Shown here piece after piece: positions 1 to 11,200 of a DNA stretch of 64,000 nt. The notes under the pieces are model-generated. The model was not told the origin of the DNA, did no database searches, and saw only the letters and a list, made by a program, of their open reading frames with translations. A program made the translations under genes and the position numbers. Origin of the DNA: Gorsachius magnificus (lineage: Eukaryota > Chordata > Aves > Pelecaniformes > Ardeidae). Within the stretch, counting starts at the first letter, position 1. Every line of letters begins with the position of its first letter. The stretch spans positions 6,432,610 through 6,496,609 of the forward strand of contig CM067095.1 in assembly GCA_034008185.1 (NCBI GenBank), in the 5' to 3' direction.

Positions 1-3000
1 GTGGGTTTTCCATGTTTTTCTTGGTTTGGACTTTTATTTGTCTTAAGCAGCATATAGCCTCTAAATCAACTGAGATGAAGATTAATATAAGAAAATTCTA
101 ATACTTCCCTTATGGCAAGCTGTCCCCAATTTTCTGATGGAAAAATTGAGAACTAGAGATGTTGTGTGGTCTAGAACAGGAAACAGCATTAACAGTTCTT
201 TAAGAATTTGCACAGTCCAATATAGTCTGAAATGTTCTTTTCCTACTGACTGGCTCATTTTCAAGTGTGTTTAAAAAAAAAAAAATTCCTCCAAAACTGT
301 TAAATGAGACTTCATACTTTACTGGGAATATCTGGGATTTCAACTCAACTAGATGAGTTTGGTTTTGTCATCCTACTTCCATCTGTTAAGGCTTCTCACT
401 GGCAGTTTTTGGGATGGAATTTTACCATACATCAGCTTTTATCTTCTTATTTTTTTAAGACAATCTTTTTTAAAAATACGTTGAAGACTTTAATGCTAGA
501 AATGGTTTGGTTTCTATTTAAATATTCTGAACATCTCTGTCAAAGGCAGATACAAACTGTACTAAATGTTCTTTATTACTCACACATGCACTGTCCCTGT
601 GAAAAACATCGTACATCAGAGGCAGCAGTGACTCCTCAGATTTGCCCCGTGACAAGCCACCATATAGAGAGTCTTTGCTAAAAATGTCAATGTCAGCTTC
701 ATTTGCCAAAACATGTTTTCTTCTTTCAAGCTGCCAGTTGTTGTTTCAAAATAAATGGAATCTAAAAATCTCATTATTTTTATTGTTTAAAGCCAGCACT
801 GGGTGCAGCTCTGGGGGTCAGAAGGTAACAATACTAATTTACCCCTGTGCTGCTGCACTTAGAATATTTAATCTCTTACGACTTTGACATGATGACTGGC
901 TGTGTTTTTTAATTTTGTTGTGAAGATTTTGCTGGAGGGCCATGCATCTCTTAATAATGTGCATCAAGACAGAGACAAGTAAGTAATGAATATTTTATGA
1001 GGCTCTTTTCCTACAAGTAGATCAGTCTTGGCAAATACCTGCAGAAGTCCACAAGCATGTACCTCATGGCAGAACTGGGACTGTGACAATGATGGCCAAA
1101 GATTAATGTACCCTACTGAGATCAGTGCAATTCCAGTAGCAAAATATTTTTAACTATTCTAAGCCCGTGATAATGTTCAGCTTCTTCATAGGCTTTCAGC
1201 TGGGTCAGACAGGGAGCAGTTTCCTTCCAGCTGTATTTGCTCCTCTGTTGGAGTCTACTGGCTGTTTTAGTGCTGGTGGAGAACTGTTAAGTTCCACATC
1301 TGAGAAAGCCCACTACTTTTTGCCAGTCCTTTCAGTAAACAGACTTCTACCTAAAAGCACATCTATATTAAAAACATGCCTTAATATAAAACTTGATCTG
1401 GACACTATTTTTTCTGCCTAAGATAATATTTGGTTAAAAACTGATACGAGAGCTGACTGTGAATTCTGTTACCATAAGGTTGGCTGTTTAAGAATAAGGG
1501 TGGAAATGAGACAAATGGATTCCAAGCAGGAACTTAGGGGGTTATAGTCCAGAGATGTCAACTGACAGATAGAGCCAAAGATTGATTTGTTCCTGGGATT
1601 AGGAACACCATTCATGAACCATTTTTTTTAAAACAGTACTACCAAAAAGCAGTCTCTGGCTATACAGAGTACGACAGCAGAGGCCATGACTGCATCAGAA
1701 GAGGGAACACGGGGAACCAGAAGACAGTATTGGTCAGCACGAAAAGCAGAAGCCTTAGCATGCAAACAGCCTGGTCATTGTTTAGGTTTTTGTAAGTTTT
1801 TTGGCAACAGAAGCAAGTAAAGATGGATTTCAAGGAGTATAATGAGGTAATTTCTGTATCTGTAATAGCTGGATATTAAATTACATTTATATATCTCTTG
1901 CACATTTATTTTCTTTACTAGAACTCTCATAAACATAGAAGCTGTCCTTGAAAACTTCCTAGATTTATTTCCAGTGTGTGAGTGTGCCTCTACCTCTGTC
2001 TTATCGCAGTACCTCTGAAATGCCTTACAGTAAGTTACAATGGTTATCAAAACCATCAGGCTGCAACCTAGGATCCCAGCACAGGTTCTGGACCACCTTT
2101 CCCTTTTGAGGCACAGAGGGACCGAGCCTCTCTGCCATTTGGGGGAGTCAAGGTCCTCAGGTGGTTTGTTTTTTTTTCTGTTGTTGCATGGAGTAAATCT
2201 AAGACCATGCAAATAATCTTTGATCATATGAATGGTGATAATCCTCTCTTAGCAAACAAGTACCTATTCTGAAATTACAGTAAGAGTTAATAATAGAAAA
2301 TGGATTGAGGCCGGTGCAGTTGGATTTTAAAAAGGTAGGAGCTCAACTCATTCTTATTAAAATTGGAGTGAGCTGTAATGTTTATAAATTAGAGCTTTGT
2401 AAAGTGTAAGTATGTGGGTTGAATATTTTAGTCTTGGCAGTTATTTATATTCTGTTTTTACAATGACAGGTTTATTGGTTTTTTAATGTGTGTTTGGATA
2501 ATTGTTGGGTTTTATCTGTGTGTGGTCATCAGCACACTATCGCAAGCATGAAAGCAGCAGATCTGCCTGCAGTTGTGCTGTGTGTTATAAATCCTCTCTG
2601 CAGAGCCAACCTGTAGTTTTAATGCAATGTGAGGAATATACGGGTAGGGCGCCTTCGTGTCGCAGCTGCAGGTGCTAGAATGCAGTGCAGTCAGCACGTT
2701 TGAAGAACTGGTCCCACATGCATGTGGGCATTGCTGCAGTTTTGGAAGGAAGCATCGTAAAATTCCATTTAGGAAACTCCTGTGTAACCTTAATAAGTGA
2801 AATAGTGGTGAGACTAATACTGCCAAAATTAAAAGGAGGTATATATATATATAAAATTACTGAAATATGTGTTCATATTTTAAGGCATCTCATTTGATTT
2901 AGAACCATCCTCGAGATGAAGTTAAAATTCAGCACCTTCAGGCTAATCTTGTGAATACTTAATCCCCATGTCGTGCGTACCGTTTTGAGTAGGTCTGCTA

Positions 3001-6000
3001 GTTATGAACGAGAGTCTTTGCACACTGTAATTGTGACCCTACTAATAAACGCTTATGGCGTTGGGTCTGGAATAAGTATAGCAGGGAGGTCATCTTACTA
3101 ATGTAAACATATTCATCTCAGCTGAAACCACAACACATCGTGTTGTCGTTCTGCTCTAAGTAGAGCAGACAATGATTATATTCAGGGCGATCCAGGCACC
3201 ATACCCTTTTACTTTCTGAATGAGCACTAGATGTTCCCAGCATATAATCGCTATATGGAAATCCCTCATGGCTTTGGACTTCCAGCCTTTTTAATGTGGT
3301 GAGATGGATAACCAGGTTAGGGATTCTTCTCTCTGCCTTACCTGGCCACAGCACTTCTATGCTAGCAATAACAGGCATTTGGTCAATGGTAAACATGCTC
3401 CAAAGCCTCTGCATCAACATGAGCAGAGTGGCAGCTTGAAGCCTTAAGGACCTGGCAGTGTCTTGTTGCAAGAGGAATTACTTGGCTGTTGGCCTTCTCA
3501 TACCACTGTAATACCAGCTTGCCATCTTCTCTGAAGCTGCAGCAGAAAAGATAAGAGGCTGGTTGGAAACATCTCAAGTACGAGACAGTTGAGGCTTCCT
3601 TACGTATTTCTCTCCTAAGTGCTAGCTACTTTTGCAAAAGACTTCATGCAAACATCGTGTTTGTTCATATCTCCTCTTACAGAGTCTGCTGGAACCATGG
3701 CAAGAAGGGGGCTGCACAAATATTAGACTGCACAATTATTTGATGAGCTGCAATACCTCTTTGCAACAGGATGAGGGCCTCAGTTCTGTATGTCTGGGTA
3801 ATTTAACAGATTTTCGACTCTGTTGTCTGGTTTTCTTGCTGTTTTCTTCTAAATAAGTACTACTTAAATTAGAAAAATATTAGGCTGTATTGAAACTCTA
3901 AGTGATGGGCCAGTAAATGCAGTTGGGATTTCTTTAGGAAAATGGTGGGTGATGTTAGTGTGTGTGAATAACTACAGCTGGAGTCTACAATTGCAGCTTA
4001 TCACTGGCATAATATTTTCCCTGTGGTTTATTTTTTTCTTTAAAGTTAGTGTTCAAATACTTCAAACATCAAAGTGTTCCCTTCTACACATTATTAATTC
4101 TTGCAAATGTCTCATATCGTGCAGTAGAATGATCAGAAAGGTATGTCTCTTTAGATATGGTAAATCAATCTCGTGTCCTTTCAGAAAAGTGGTTGGGAAT
4201 GATTTTATGGTTATTAACTTGAATTCAGTATTTTTTTTTTTCAACCTAAGCTTTTTAAAATTCAAAAAACTTTCAAAGAACTTTTCAATCACCCTCTCCT
4301 CACCTCTCCCCAGAAGTAAAAATCTTACTTATTTTTGTTTCATCAGCAAGTCAATTCCCTCATCTCCTTCTAGGGATGTTAAAATGAAATTCAACAGAAA
4401 ACATCTCATAAAAAATTGAAACTGGTATTGATTATCTGAGTCTGTACCCACCATACCTGGGACTGTACAACAGAAGGCATCATAATTTCAAGGGCTGTGC
4501 TGTAGAGATGGTACCCTATAGGTCTGACATGGCCTTTTTTTATAGCTTTTTCTGACCACTTTTGGGGGAAGACTTGATCTTGGGAAATGTCCATATGATG
4601 ATGGGTGTCTTGGTCATATTCAGTCACTGCACAATCTACAGTTTTCACTAGCTGCTAAAAACCCCTGGTTCCTCTGTATTGGTTGAGGTTAGTAGCTCTA
4701 AATGAACTGGGGTCACTTTGACTTGGAGTCTGTTGCCTTGACTGGTTACATGATGGGCTCTGCAAATAATGGCTGTAAGACCAATGTTTTACTAAAGGTT
4801 CTTGGCAAGAATCTTTTAGTTCAGTGTTGTTTGAAGTGAAACTTACTGTCTCTGCCCTCAGTAGCGAAGCAGAACAGGATTGTAAATGCAGAAGCAACTG
4901 AAGTTTTCCTCTCTGTCAACATCTTTGTGCCAAGACGGAATGTTCTGCAGTAACCAAGAGTCAACAGAAGCAAAGATAACTGTTGCAAGATCAACATTGT
5001 ACAAGACCAAGCACAGTTTCAAGGAGAACCACAGACAATAACAAGGTTTGGGGTTTTTATGCTGCTGTTATCATTACAGCCTTAGCTATTTGAGAGTCCA
5101 GTAGCAGCCCAGAAGTGCCCCAAGGCAATAAACCATCTTTACTACATTAGGGGAGATGCCTCTGACAGATAGCTATTTTAGAGTGCTGACTGCTTTTTTA
5201 GAGTCTCTACATCTGGCTACTTAACATCATCTTCATCTTCAGCCATCTGTCCTTCATCCAGGTTCTTATTCTGGCTGAGCACAGTGATAGCAGAGATCTG
5301 TAAAGAGTGTGATCAACTGTAGACTGTCATTTGAATACACAGTATCTTGGTGTTTCTTCCCAGCAGCTTCCTAATCCATCTTGGATGACAGGACTGAAAA
5401 CATGAGCCCTATGGAGATGAGTAGGAGTAAAAATCAATAAGAGAGAATAATAGTGAGAGATAGTAATGGCGAGAGAGAGAAACTGGATTTGTAATTTGGA
5501 ATGGGATGCTGGCATTGCCTGGCTTGCTCCGTTGATTTGGAACAAGTTACCACTGCCTCCCCATGTTCCCCGTTTGTAAGATGGGTCAGCAATCAGAGCT
5601 GATTGGTATGGTTTCAACAAAAGTCTTTTCACTGAAATCCAGATGTTGCATATATTGATTTTGATCTAGTTTTCTTTTGGCAATATAAGCCTTTCCGAGG
5701 GAAGAAAAATTGGAGCCTGACCTTTTTGGGCAGGAAACAGTGGCTTCAGCTCAAAGCTGTTTGTGTGAAAATATTTCAAAGCTTTTTGGTTTTGTTCCAA
5801 TGCAAAAAGAAAATACATTTTCTGACCTTAAATTTTTTCTAAAAACACTACTGCCATCCTTCAGTCAGCTCTAATAGTATGTCTTTTGTAACTTGCTTTG
5901 AGATCTCTGAATGAACAGTGATCTAGAAGAGCTAGCTATTATTTGAATGGTGTTAGGTAAGGTTTCAGCCACATAAGCATATTCTCATGTTCTTCTGTAC

Positions 6001-7599
6001 ACGCCGTAGACTATTTTAAGCCAACCATTTAAGAACATTTGCTTAGCAAAAGGAAATAACTGTTTGACCTAAGTCCATCACAGGTGAAATCATGTCTTTG
6101 AAAGAGCCCATTTAACACTGCAGTGATGTGAGGAAAAAACCCATCAGAACTTGGTAAACTCTCTGAGATAGTTGAAGGTGTTTTACAACTCTTGGGACAA
6201 ACTATATACTCACATGTCAGAACCCAAACCGAATCCTTGTGAACTTGGATTTCATAATGGAAATAGTGATCTAACAGATTCTTAACTATATCAAGACCAG
6301 CAGGTGTTGCTATAATATATTAAATGCTGTGGAGACATCTAATCAGCTACACTTGAGCATTAGTTCAATACATTTTCTTAAACCAAATTAGTATTTTCTA
6401 GGAAAATGTAGTGCTATGACAGACTTGCAGTAAGAATACTACTAAAATAATCAAAACAGTGGAAAATTGCAGGTTCTGAGCTGCTTCTGCTGAGCTGACT
6501 GAGAGTTTTACTACTGCTTCAGTGAAAGAACATCTGACCCTGCATTTAGGTATTATTTGAGACTTCATTGTGTTTCGGAATACAGTACTGTAGGAAGTAA
6601 CCAAATCTTGTACGTTTTTCTACAGGGAGATACCTATTTGCAACAGATGATGCTGCAGAAACCTGTGGCATCTTTGGCCAGAGACAAGATTAGATTTTGG
6701 TGAAATACTGGTCTGGGCTGCTTCTGCACCACTGATCCTTCCAACACAGGTTTCATTGGTGATCCCCAAAAGTCAAGGGGAGAATTCCTCTAAGACAGAA
6801 ACACATGGCTTCTCAAACAAACTGCACCCTCAAGGGCCTTGCAGAAGGTGAACAACAGGAGGGTCAGCAGTAGCGCAACAGTGGAGAGTTCATACCTCAG
6901 GAAACCCTGAGCAGGCCTTGCCAAGTTACAGTAAATTCAGGGGGGTTGTAACTTCTGTTGGTTTTTGAGCTTGGCAGCTCCTGAAGCCAAGAAGGAAGGA
7001 CAAAAGGAAAAAAAAAATTCCCACTGCCAGGATTGTATTTATGGTATGCGAGCCTCTAAATGAGATGGTATAGAAAGGAGGGCCACTGTGAACATGAATG
7101 GAGAAGCTGCCAGCTGAAAGGGCTCATCTGTCTAACGTCCATGGGAACCAAGCTTGGAGATCTTGGTAGGTCTTCAGCAGTCACTGGATGTGTGTCTGAG
7201 AGTAAGGGCCTAGGCTGCTTTTCTCCACCTGTGTATGCTTGACAGAAACTTCTCTCGCATGTGGACGCGGTCCCCGCCATGTCACATCCAGGTAGGATCA
7301 CTAGCCAGTGTTTTGGCTGCTGGGAACTCCATGGAGCTGAATGCCTTAGCAGCTCTCCCTCGTGCTTGTCCCAGCTTATTTCTAGGGGTGAGGCGGGTGG
7401 GGCATCATCTCATCATCTCGCCTCCAGGGGCTGCACCCATCGACACGGACAACCTGCACCCCGTCCCTCCTCAGGAGCTGCCTGTGGCGATGCTTGGGCG
7501 GGATAAGGGCCCTCTAGGTGGGCAAGGTAAGAGAAAATGGCCACTGGTGTCTTCCGTGGGAGAGAAGCCCGCAGCTCCCCTGGCTCCTTCACCGACCCG
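1..7599. other. Upstream intergenic region, no supported gene
   Basis: AT-rich DNA with many stops in all frames. The open frames up to about 156 codons (for example 1775-2227 on the minus strand and 3949-4419 on the plus strand) match no family I recognise and are at chance length for this composition. It holds a short (TA)n run at 2840-2853 and a MIR-like relic near 5498-5592. A weak exon-like segment on the minus strand at 5217-5297 is discussed under findings. Distal regulatory elements of GALNT9 could lie here, but none can be identified by eye. Confidence 0.6.
5498..5592 (+). repeat. MIR-like SINE relic
   Basis: The stretch resembles the core and 3' half of the ancient MIR SINE: GGAACAAGTTACCACTGCC, then a C/T-rich piece, then CCGTTTGTAAGATGGG. 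These match the order of the MIR motifs 'gggcaagttacttaacct' and 'catctgtaaaatggg'. It is heavily diverged, as expected for MIR in birds. Judged from memory of the consensus, without alignment. Confidence 0.45.
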
Positions 7600-7946
7600 T
7601 CGTGCTGAAGCCCAGCGGTGAGTGCCGGGGCTGGGCCGCGGGCAGGGCCGGGGTGCGGGGCGGGGAGCCGCGGGCGGGGCGGCGCGGCACGGCGGCTCCG
7701 CCGTGTGCATGTAGATGAGATCCCCCGGAGCACGTCACTCCGCACCGGCGCTCTGCGTTTGGGGCGGCGGAGAGCGAGGGCGGGCGAGCGGGAGCCGCCG
7801 GAGGAGGAGGAGGAGAGGCGGCGGCTCGGCAGCCGGCAGCGCCCCGGCTCCGCGCCCCGCGCTCCCTGCGCGCCCCGCTCCTCTCCGCGCCGCTCCGCGC
7901 CGCCCCGCCGCCGGGTGGCCGCCAGGCCGCCGGCCGCCGCGCCTTG

Positions 7947-8012
7947 ATGTGCCCCCCGCCACCGCGCCGGCGGCTCCCATGGCGGTGGCACGGAAAATCA
8001 AAACTTTGTTGA
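7947..8012 (+). other. Overlapping upstream ORF (21 codons plus stop) across the GALNT9 start
   Basis: An ATG at 7947, 32 nt before the GALNT9 ATG and out of frame with it, opens a 21-codon ORF that ends at TGA 8010-8012, inside the main coding sequence. Its start context (CCTTGATGT) is weak: T at -3 and T at +4. If the 5' UTR includes 7947, as is likely, ribosomes that initiate here would bypass the main start, so it could lower GALNT9 translation. The ORF is seen directly; the effect is inferred. Confidence 0.4.
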
Positions 8013-8219
8013 CGGTGAACATCTTGGTCTTCGTGGGCATCATCCTCTTCTCCGTCTACTGCAGGATCCAGGACCGCTCCCAGGAGCTGGTGCAGATCGT
8101 CCGGAGCGCGGACCGCCGGGCCAGGAGCCGCGGCGCCAAGGTGGGCAGCCTGGCTGACAGGGAGTCCATCCTGCAGCGCCTGGACCACCTGGAGGAAGTG
8201 GTCTACAACCAGCTAAATG
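7979..8219 (+). CDS. GALNT9: GALNT9 coding exon 1: cytoplasmic tail, signal anchor, start of stem
   Basis: Encodes residues 1-80 plus the first base of codon 81. The protein begins MAVARKIK (a basic cytoplasmic tail). A hydrophobic signal anchor follows at about residues 9-28 (LLTVNILVFVGIILFSVYC), as expected for a type II Golgi enzyme. A charged luminal stem comes next, with a probable short amphipathic or coiled-coil stretch at about 60-78 (ADRESILQRLDHLEEVVYNQ). The ATG at 7979 is chosen because family similarity starts exactly there. Its context (CTCCCATGG) has G at +4 but C at -3, so it is only moderate. The frame stays open upstream to another ATG at 7715 (see findings). The exon ends at AATG, followed by the donor GTATGG at 8220, splitting the Gly81 codon in phase 1. 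The exon lies inside the CpG island. Confidence 0.93.
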
Positions 8220-11200
8220 GTATGGAGGGCTGGGAGGGGGTGCAACACTAGTCCCGTGGTGCTCTGTGTTCTGGGAGGGTGCTGCAGATTGGGGAAGAGC
8301 ACCCGAAGTGCCCACCTGCTGGGGAGGGAAGCCCAGGCACCATAGGCACGGACCCCGCTGCTGGAGTGTTGAAAATGAAGGGAAAGAGGTGGCTGCAGGG
8401 TTTTGCTGGAGGGAGATGTTGAGCCCCCCTTCCCCCCGCCCCCCCCCCATCAGCCCAAAGTCGGGGCTTTGTCAATACACACAAAGTTAAGGAGGCTGAA
8501 CCTTAACCTTCAGTTAAGGTTCATGCATTTAAGGATTGGGGGAAGTCCCTATGAACTCTACCAGGTTTTATAGTTTGCCTGGATATATTAACTCTGTATG
8601 GGTAGGTGTCTGTATAGCAAATACACAGTTAGGTTACAGCTGGAAGTCACATACTTGGTCACAGAACTAGTTTAAAAACATTCTACTGAGTTCTTACACT
8701 GCGTACTTTTAATGGTCTATTTAAACATAGCACCCATATGTTTCCTTAATGACTTTGCCATTTAAATTTGGTATTCTGTTTGAAGAGGAGTGGAAGCATC
8801 CATCACTTCCTTTTATGACATTCTGTTCTAATTCACCAGCCTTGAAAAACCTTGCTAGGTAAGCAAAGAACCCTTCCACGGTTGTTAGAACAGGCTAAGC
8901 TATAAAAGTTGTTATAGGACAACTAACGTTTCATATGGAAACTAATTCTTCAAAACAAGTGCATTTGTATTTGCATAGGTTCATAAAGTGCTAACTGTGG
9001 AACATCAGAGAAATAAGTATGTGATTAAATACATCGGTGCTTTGGACAGGAGGAGACTGAAGGAGTGAACTTTTACATGAAATTACAATATAAATGTAAC
9101 ATTTAGTGTCTCGCAGCAAATAAAACTTCCAGTGTAAATATGTTTTAAGTATACCAAATGTGCTTCTAGGCTGCTTGTGAAAATCTTATTCATAACATTG
9201 ATTTAACAAAGGCTACCGTAGTCTCAAAATGCAGACAAATAGGAGGATTAGGATAAAGTATATTTCCTATTACCACTTTCTGAATGACTGTATAAATCTA
9301 ACTAGGTTAGACTGTTATGGTAATACGCAGCCCATGCCAGCAAGTGTTACAGAACAGGCATCCCCTTACGCACTCATCTGTATAAAACGGGGAAGAGAGA
9401 AGGGGAATGTGGGAGTTAGTCACAAAAATACACATTTGTGAATTAGAGGGAAAGTGTCAGCAGCTGTGTTTCCTAAGCATGTTTTGGAGCAGTTTTGAAG
9501 AATGTAGGATGTAAGAGGGGAATCCTCCTCCCAAATTCAGCAAAGCCATAGAATTCCCAAACTAAATTAGATTACTCCCTGGGCTATATCCATCATAGCT
9601 CAACTGAATGGGTTTTTTGGCCCAAACTGATTAGTTCTTGGTGTTGCCCATGGGTGACGCTTGGGTAGGATTTTGCCTGCTGTGGGTTCATCTCAGCGTA
9701 GCACGCCCTGGAGAACCAGCAGGAGTCCTTCATGTGTTGGGCAGGCACCATTGCACGTAATGACTGTGGCTTCACAGTAAGCAGGGAGTTCTCTCTAAAG
9801 TATGCCTCTATTTTGGGGACTCTTTTTTTCTTTAATTTGGTTTGTTGGATGTGGAAATTCACAATGAAATTACTTGAATTGAAATGTTATGTTGCTTCTT
9901 CAGGCCATGATAAGCATTGTAGGTGGTTTCCTCTTCTTGAAAGTTCTTACGTGGGAAAATACAGAAAGTTTTTCAAGCTGAGCTGTTCAAATTTCCTTTT
10001 CATTTCCCTTCAGTTTCTTTCTGGGTTGGGTTTTTTGTTACACAGTGCTACACTAATACAGATTAATTACACCCTCATCATTATGAAAAGATACTTTGTC
10101 ACTTTTTTTCCCCCCCATCCTGTGGCAACAAACCCAAAAAGTCCTAAAAAATTAGGAGGTGCTCCTACTAAGAGAGCTACCTGAGGCCTTCTTGCATGTT
10201 ACTTTTAACAAGCTGGGTCAAAGTTGCTTTTGTAGGGAGAGAGATGGGTGGACAGATTTTATTCCTAAGGAATATGAACTCCTTGCATACCCAGAACTCT
10301 GCGAGCACCAGGAGGTTGAGTCCAGCTCAATGTTATTGTTATGGTAGGTCTGTCCAGATCAGTATTTCAATTTTCTACTCTTGGGTCCTTCTGTTTTGAG
10401 ATCCGCAAATTTACAGCCACCAGTTAAGTGTCTGATATTTTCAGTAATAAAGTCTCAGCATTCTTTTATTTAATTTTTCTCTTCTATTTGGACTAGTTCT
10501 AAACTGGTAAGACCTTACCTGGATTTTCTAGGGACTCTGTTGAAGACCCAGTGCAATACAAAGACACTTCTGTGAGAGCCCAGCCCTGCAGCTGCAGCCA
10601 TACACAATTTTGTTTCAATCACACTTATCAAGAGGCAACCTAAAATTGATCACTAGACAACTCATTAACTTTTCAGTCTTTTTTTATTCAGTCTGAATAA
10701 AACCTCTGCATACAGTACCTGCGGAGGTGTGTGTACAATGAGGAGGAACACGCATGAAAGTCAGTAGAAAGCTGGTCCTTGCAGTTAGCTTTGGCAGAAC
10801 AAGAATTTTCAGAATAGAATGCATGAGAATTGCCATGATTCCCTGCAGAGCCGTGCAGACATACACCCAAACAATAGTTTTTAGTTGGCTCGTGCTTTGG
10901 TTTTCTATCAACTTAGAAAAAGAGTATTTTTGAAAGCTTTCTTTACGCTCAGTTGCTGCTGGTTTTGGTGGAAGTAAATGGATGGAGCGTGTGAAGGGGA
11001 AGGAAAATGATGAAATGTGTCAATGGAATTTCCTTGGTGAAACTTTATATTACCTCTCAATATTTGACTTTGGATATAAGGTTTATTTTGAAAAACTGAG
11101 TTATTCTAGATCTAGTTCCTCAATCTATAATTTTTTCATTTTTAGTATGATGTTTCTCTTGATGAATATGATTTATTGTCAGTCAACATAGAACTAATGC

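Larger units (their letters stand above)
7600..8260 (+). promoter_or_regulatory. GALNT9: CpG-island promoter and 5' UTR of GALNT9
   Basis: An abrupt switch from AT-rich DNA to extremely GC- and CpG-rich sequence, spanning the 5' flank, 5' UTR and exon 1. Sp1-type GC boxes are visible at 7657-7665 (GGGGCGGGG) and 7672-7680 (GGGCGGGGC). A CRE-like CACGTCAC lies at 7731-7738. There is no clear TATA box, as usual for CpG-island promoters. The transcription start cannot be fixed from sequence; most of 7740-7978 is probably 5' UTR. A (GAG)n purine stretch lies near 7800-7818. Confidence 0.75.

Noticed and set aside
1775..2227. 150-codon minus-strand open frame with a hydrophobic stretch
   Set aside because: No family resemblance, no splice or promoter context, and AT-rich chance-length ORF.
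3118..3577. Two overlapping minus-strand frames (117 and 64 codons) as a possible frameshifted pseudogene
   Set aside because: Neither peptide resembles a known family, there is no poly-A remnant on the expected side, and the lengths are at chance level.
7618..7626. Strong donor-like GCG/GTGAGTGCC as a possible noncoding first exon boundary
   Set aside because: A good donor, but no convincing acceptor lies between it and the ATG at 7979, and the CpG island continues unbroken through exon 1.
7413..8188. Long minus-strand open frames of 192 and 199 codons over the promoter and exon 1
   Set aside because: They are shadows of very GC-rich, stop-poor DNA opposite GALNT9 exon 1. They consist of Arg/Pro/Ala/Gly-rich low-complexity peptide with no family resemblance.
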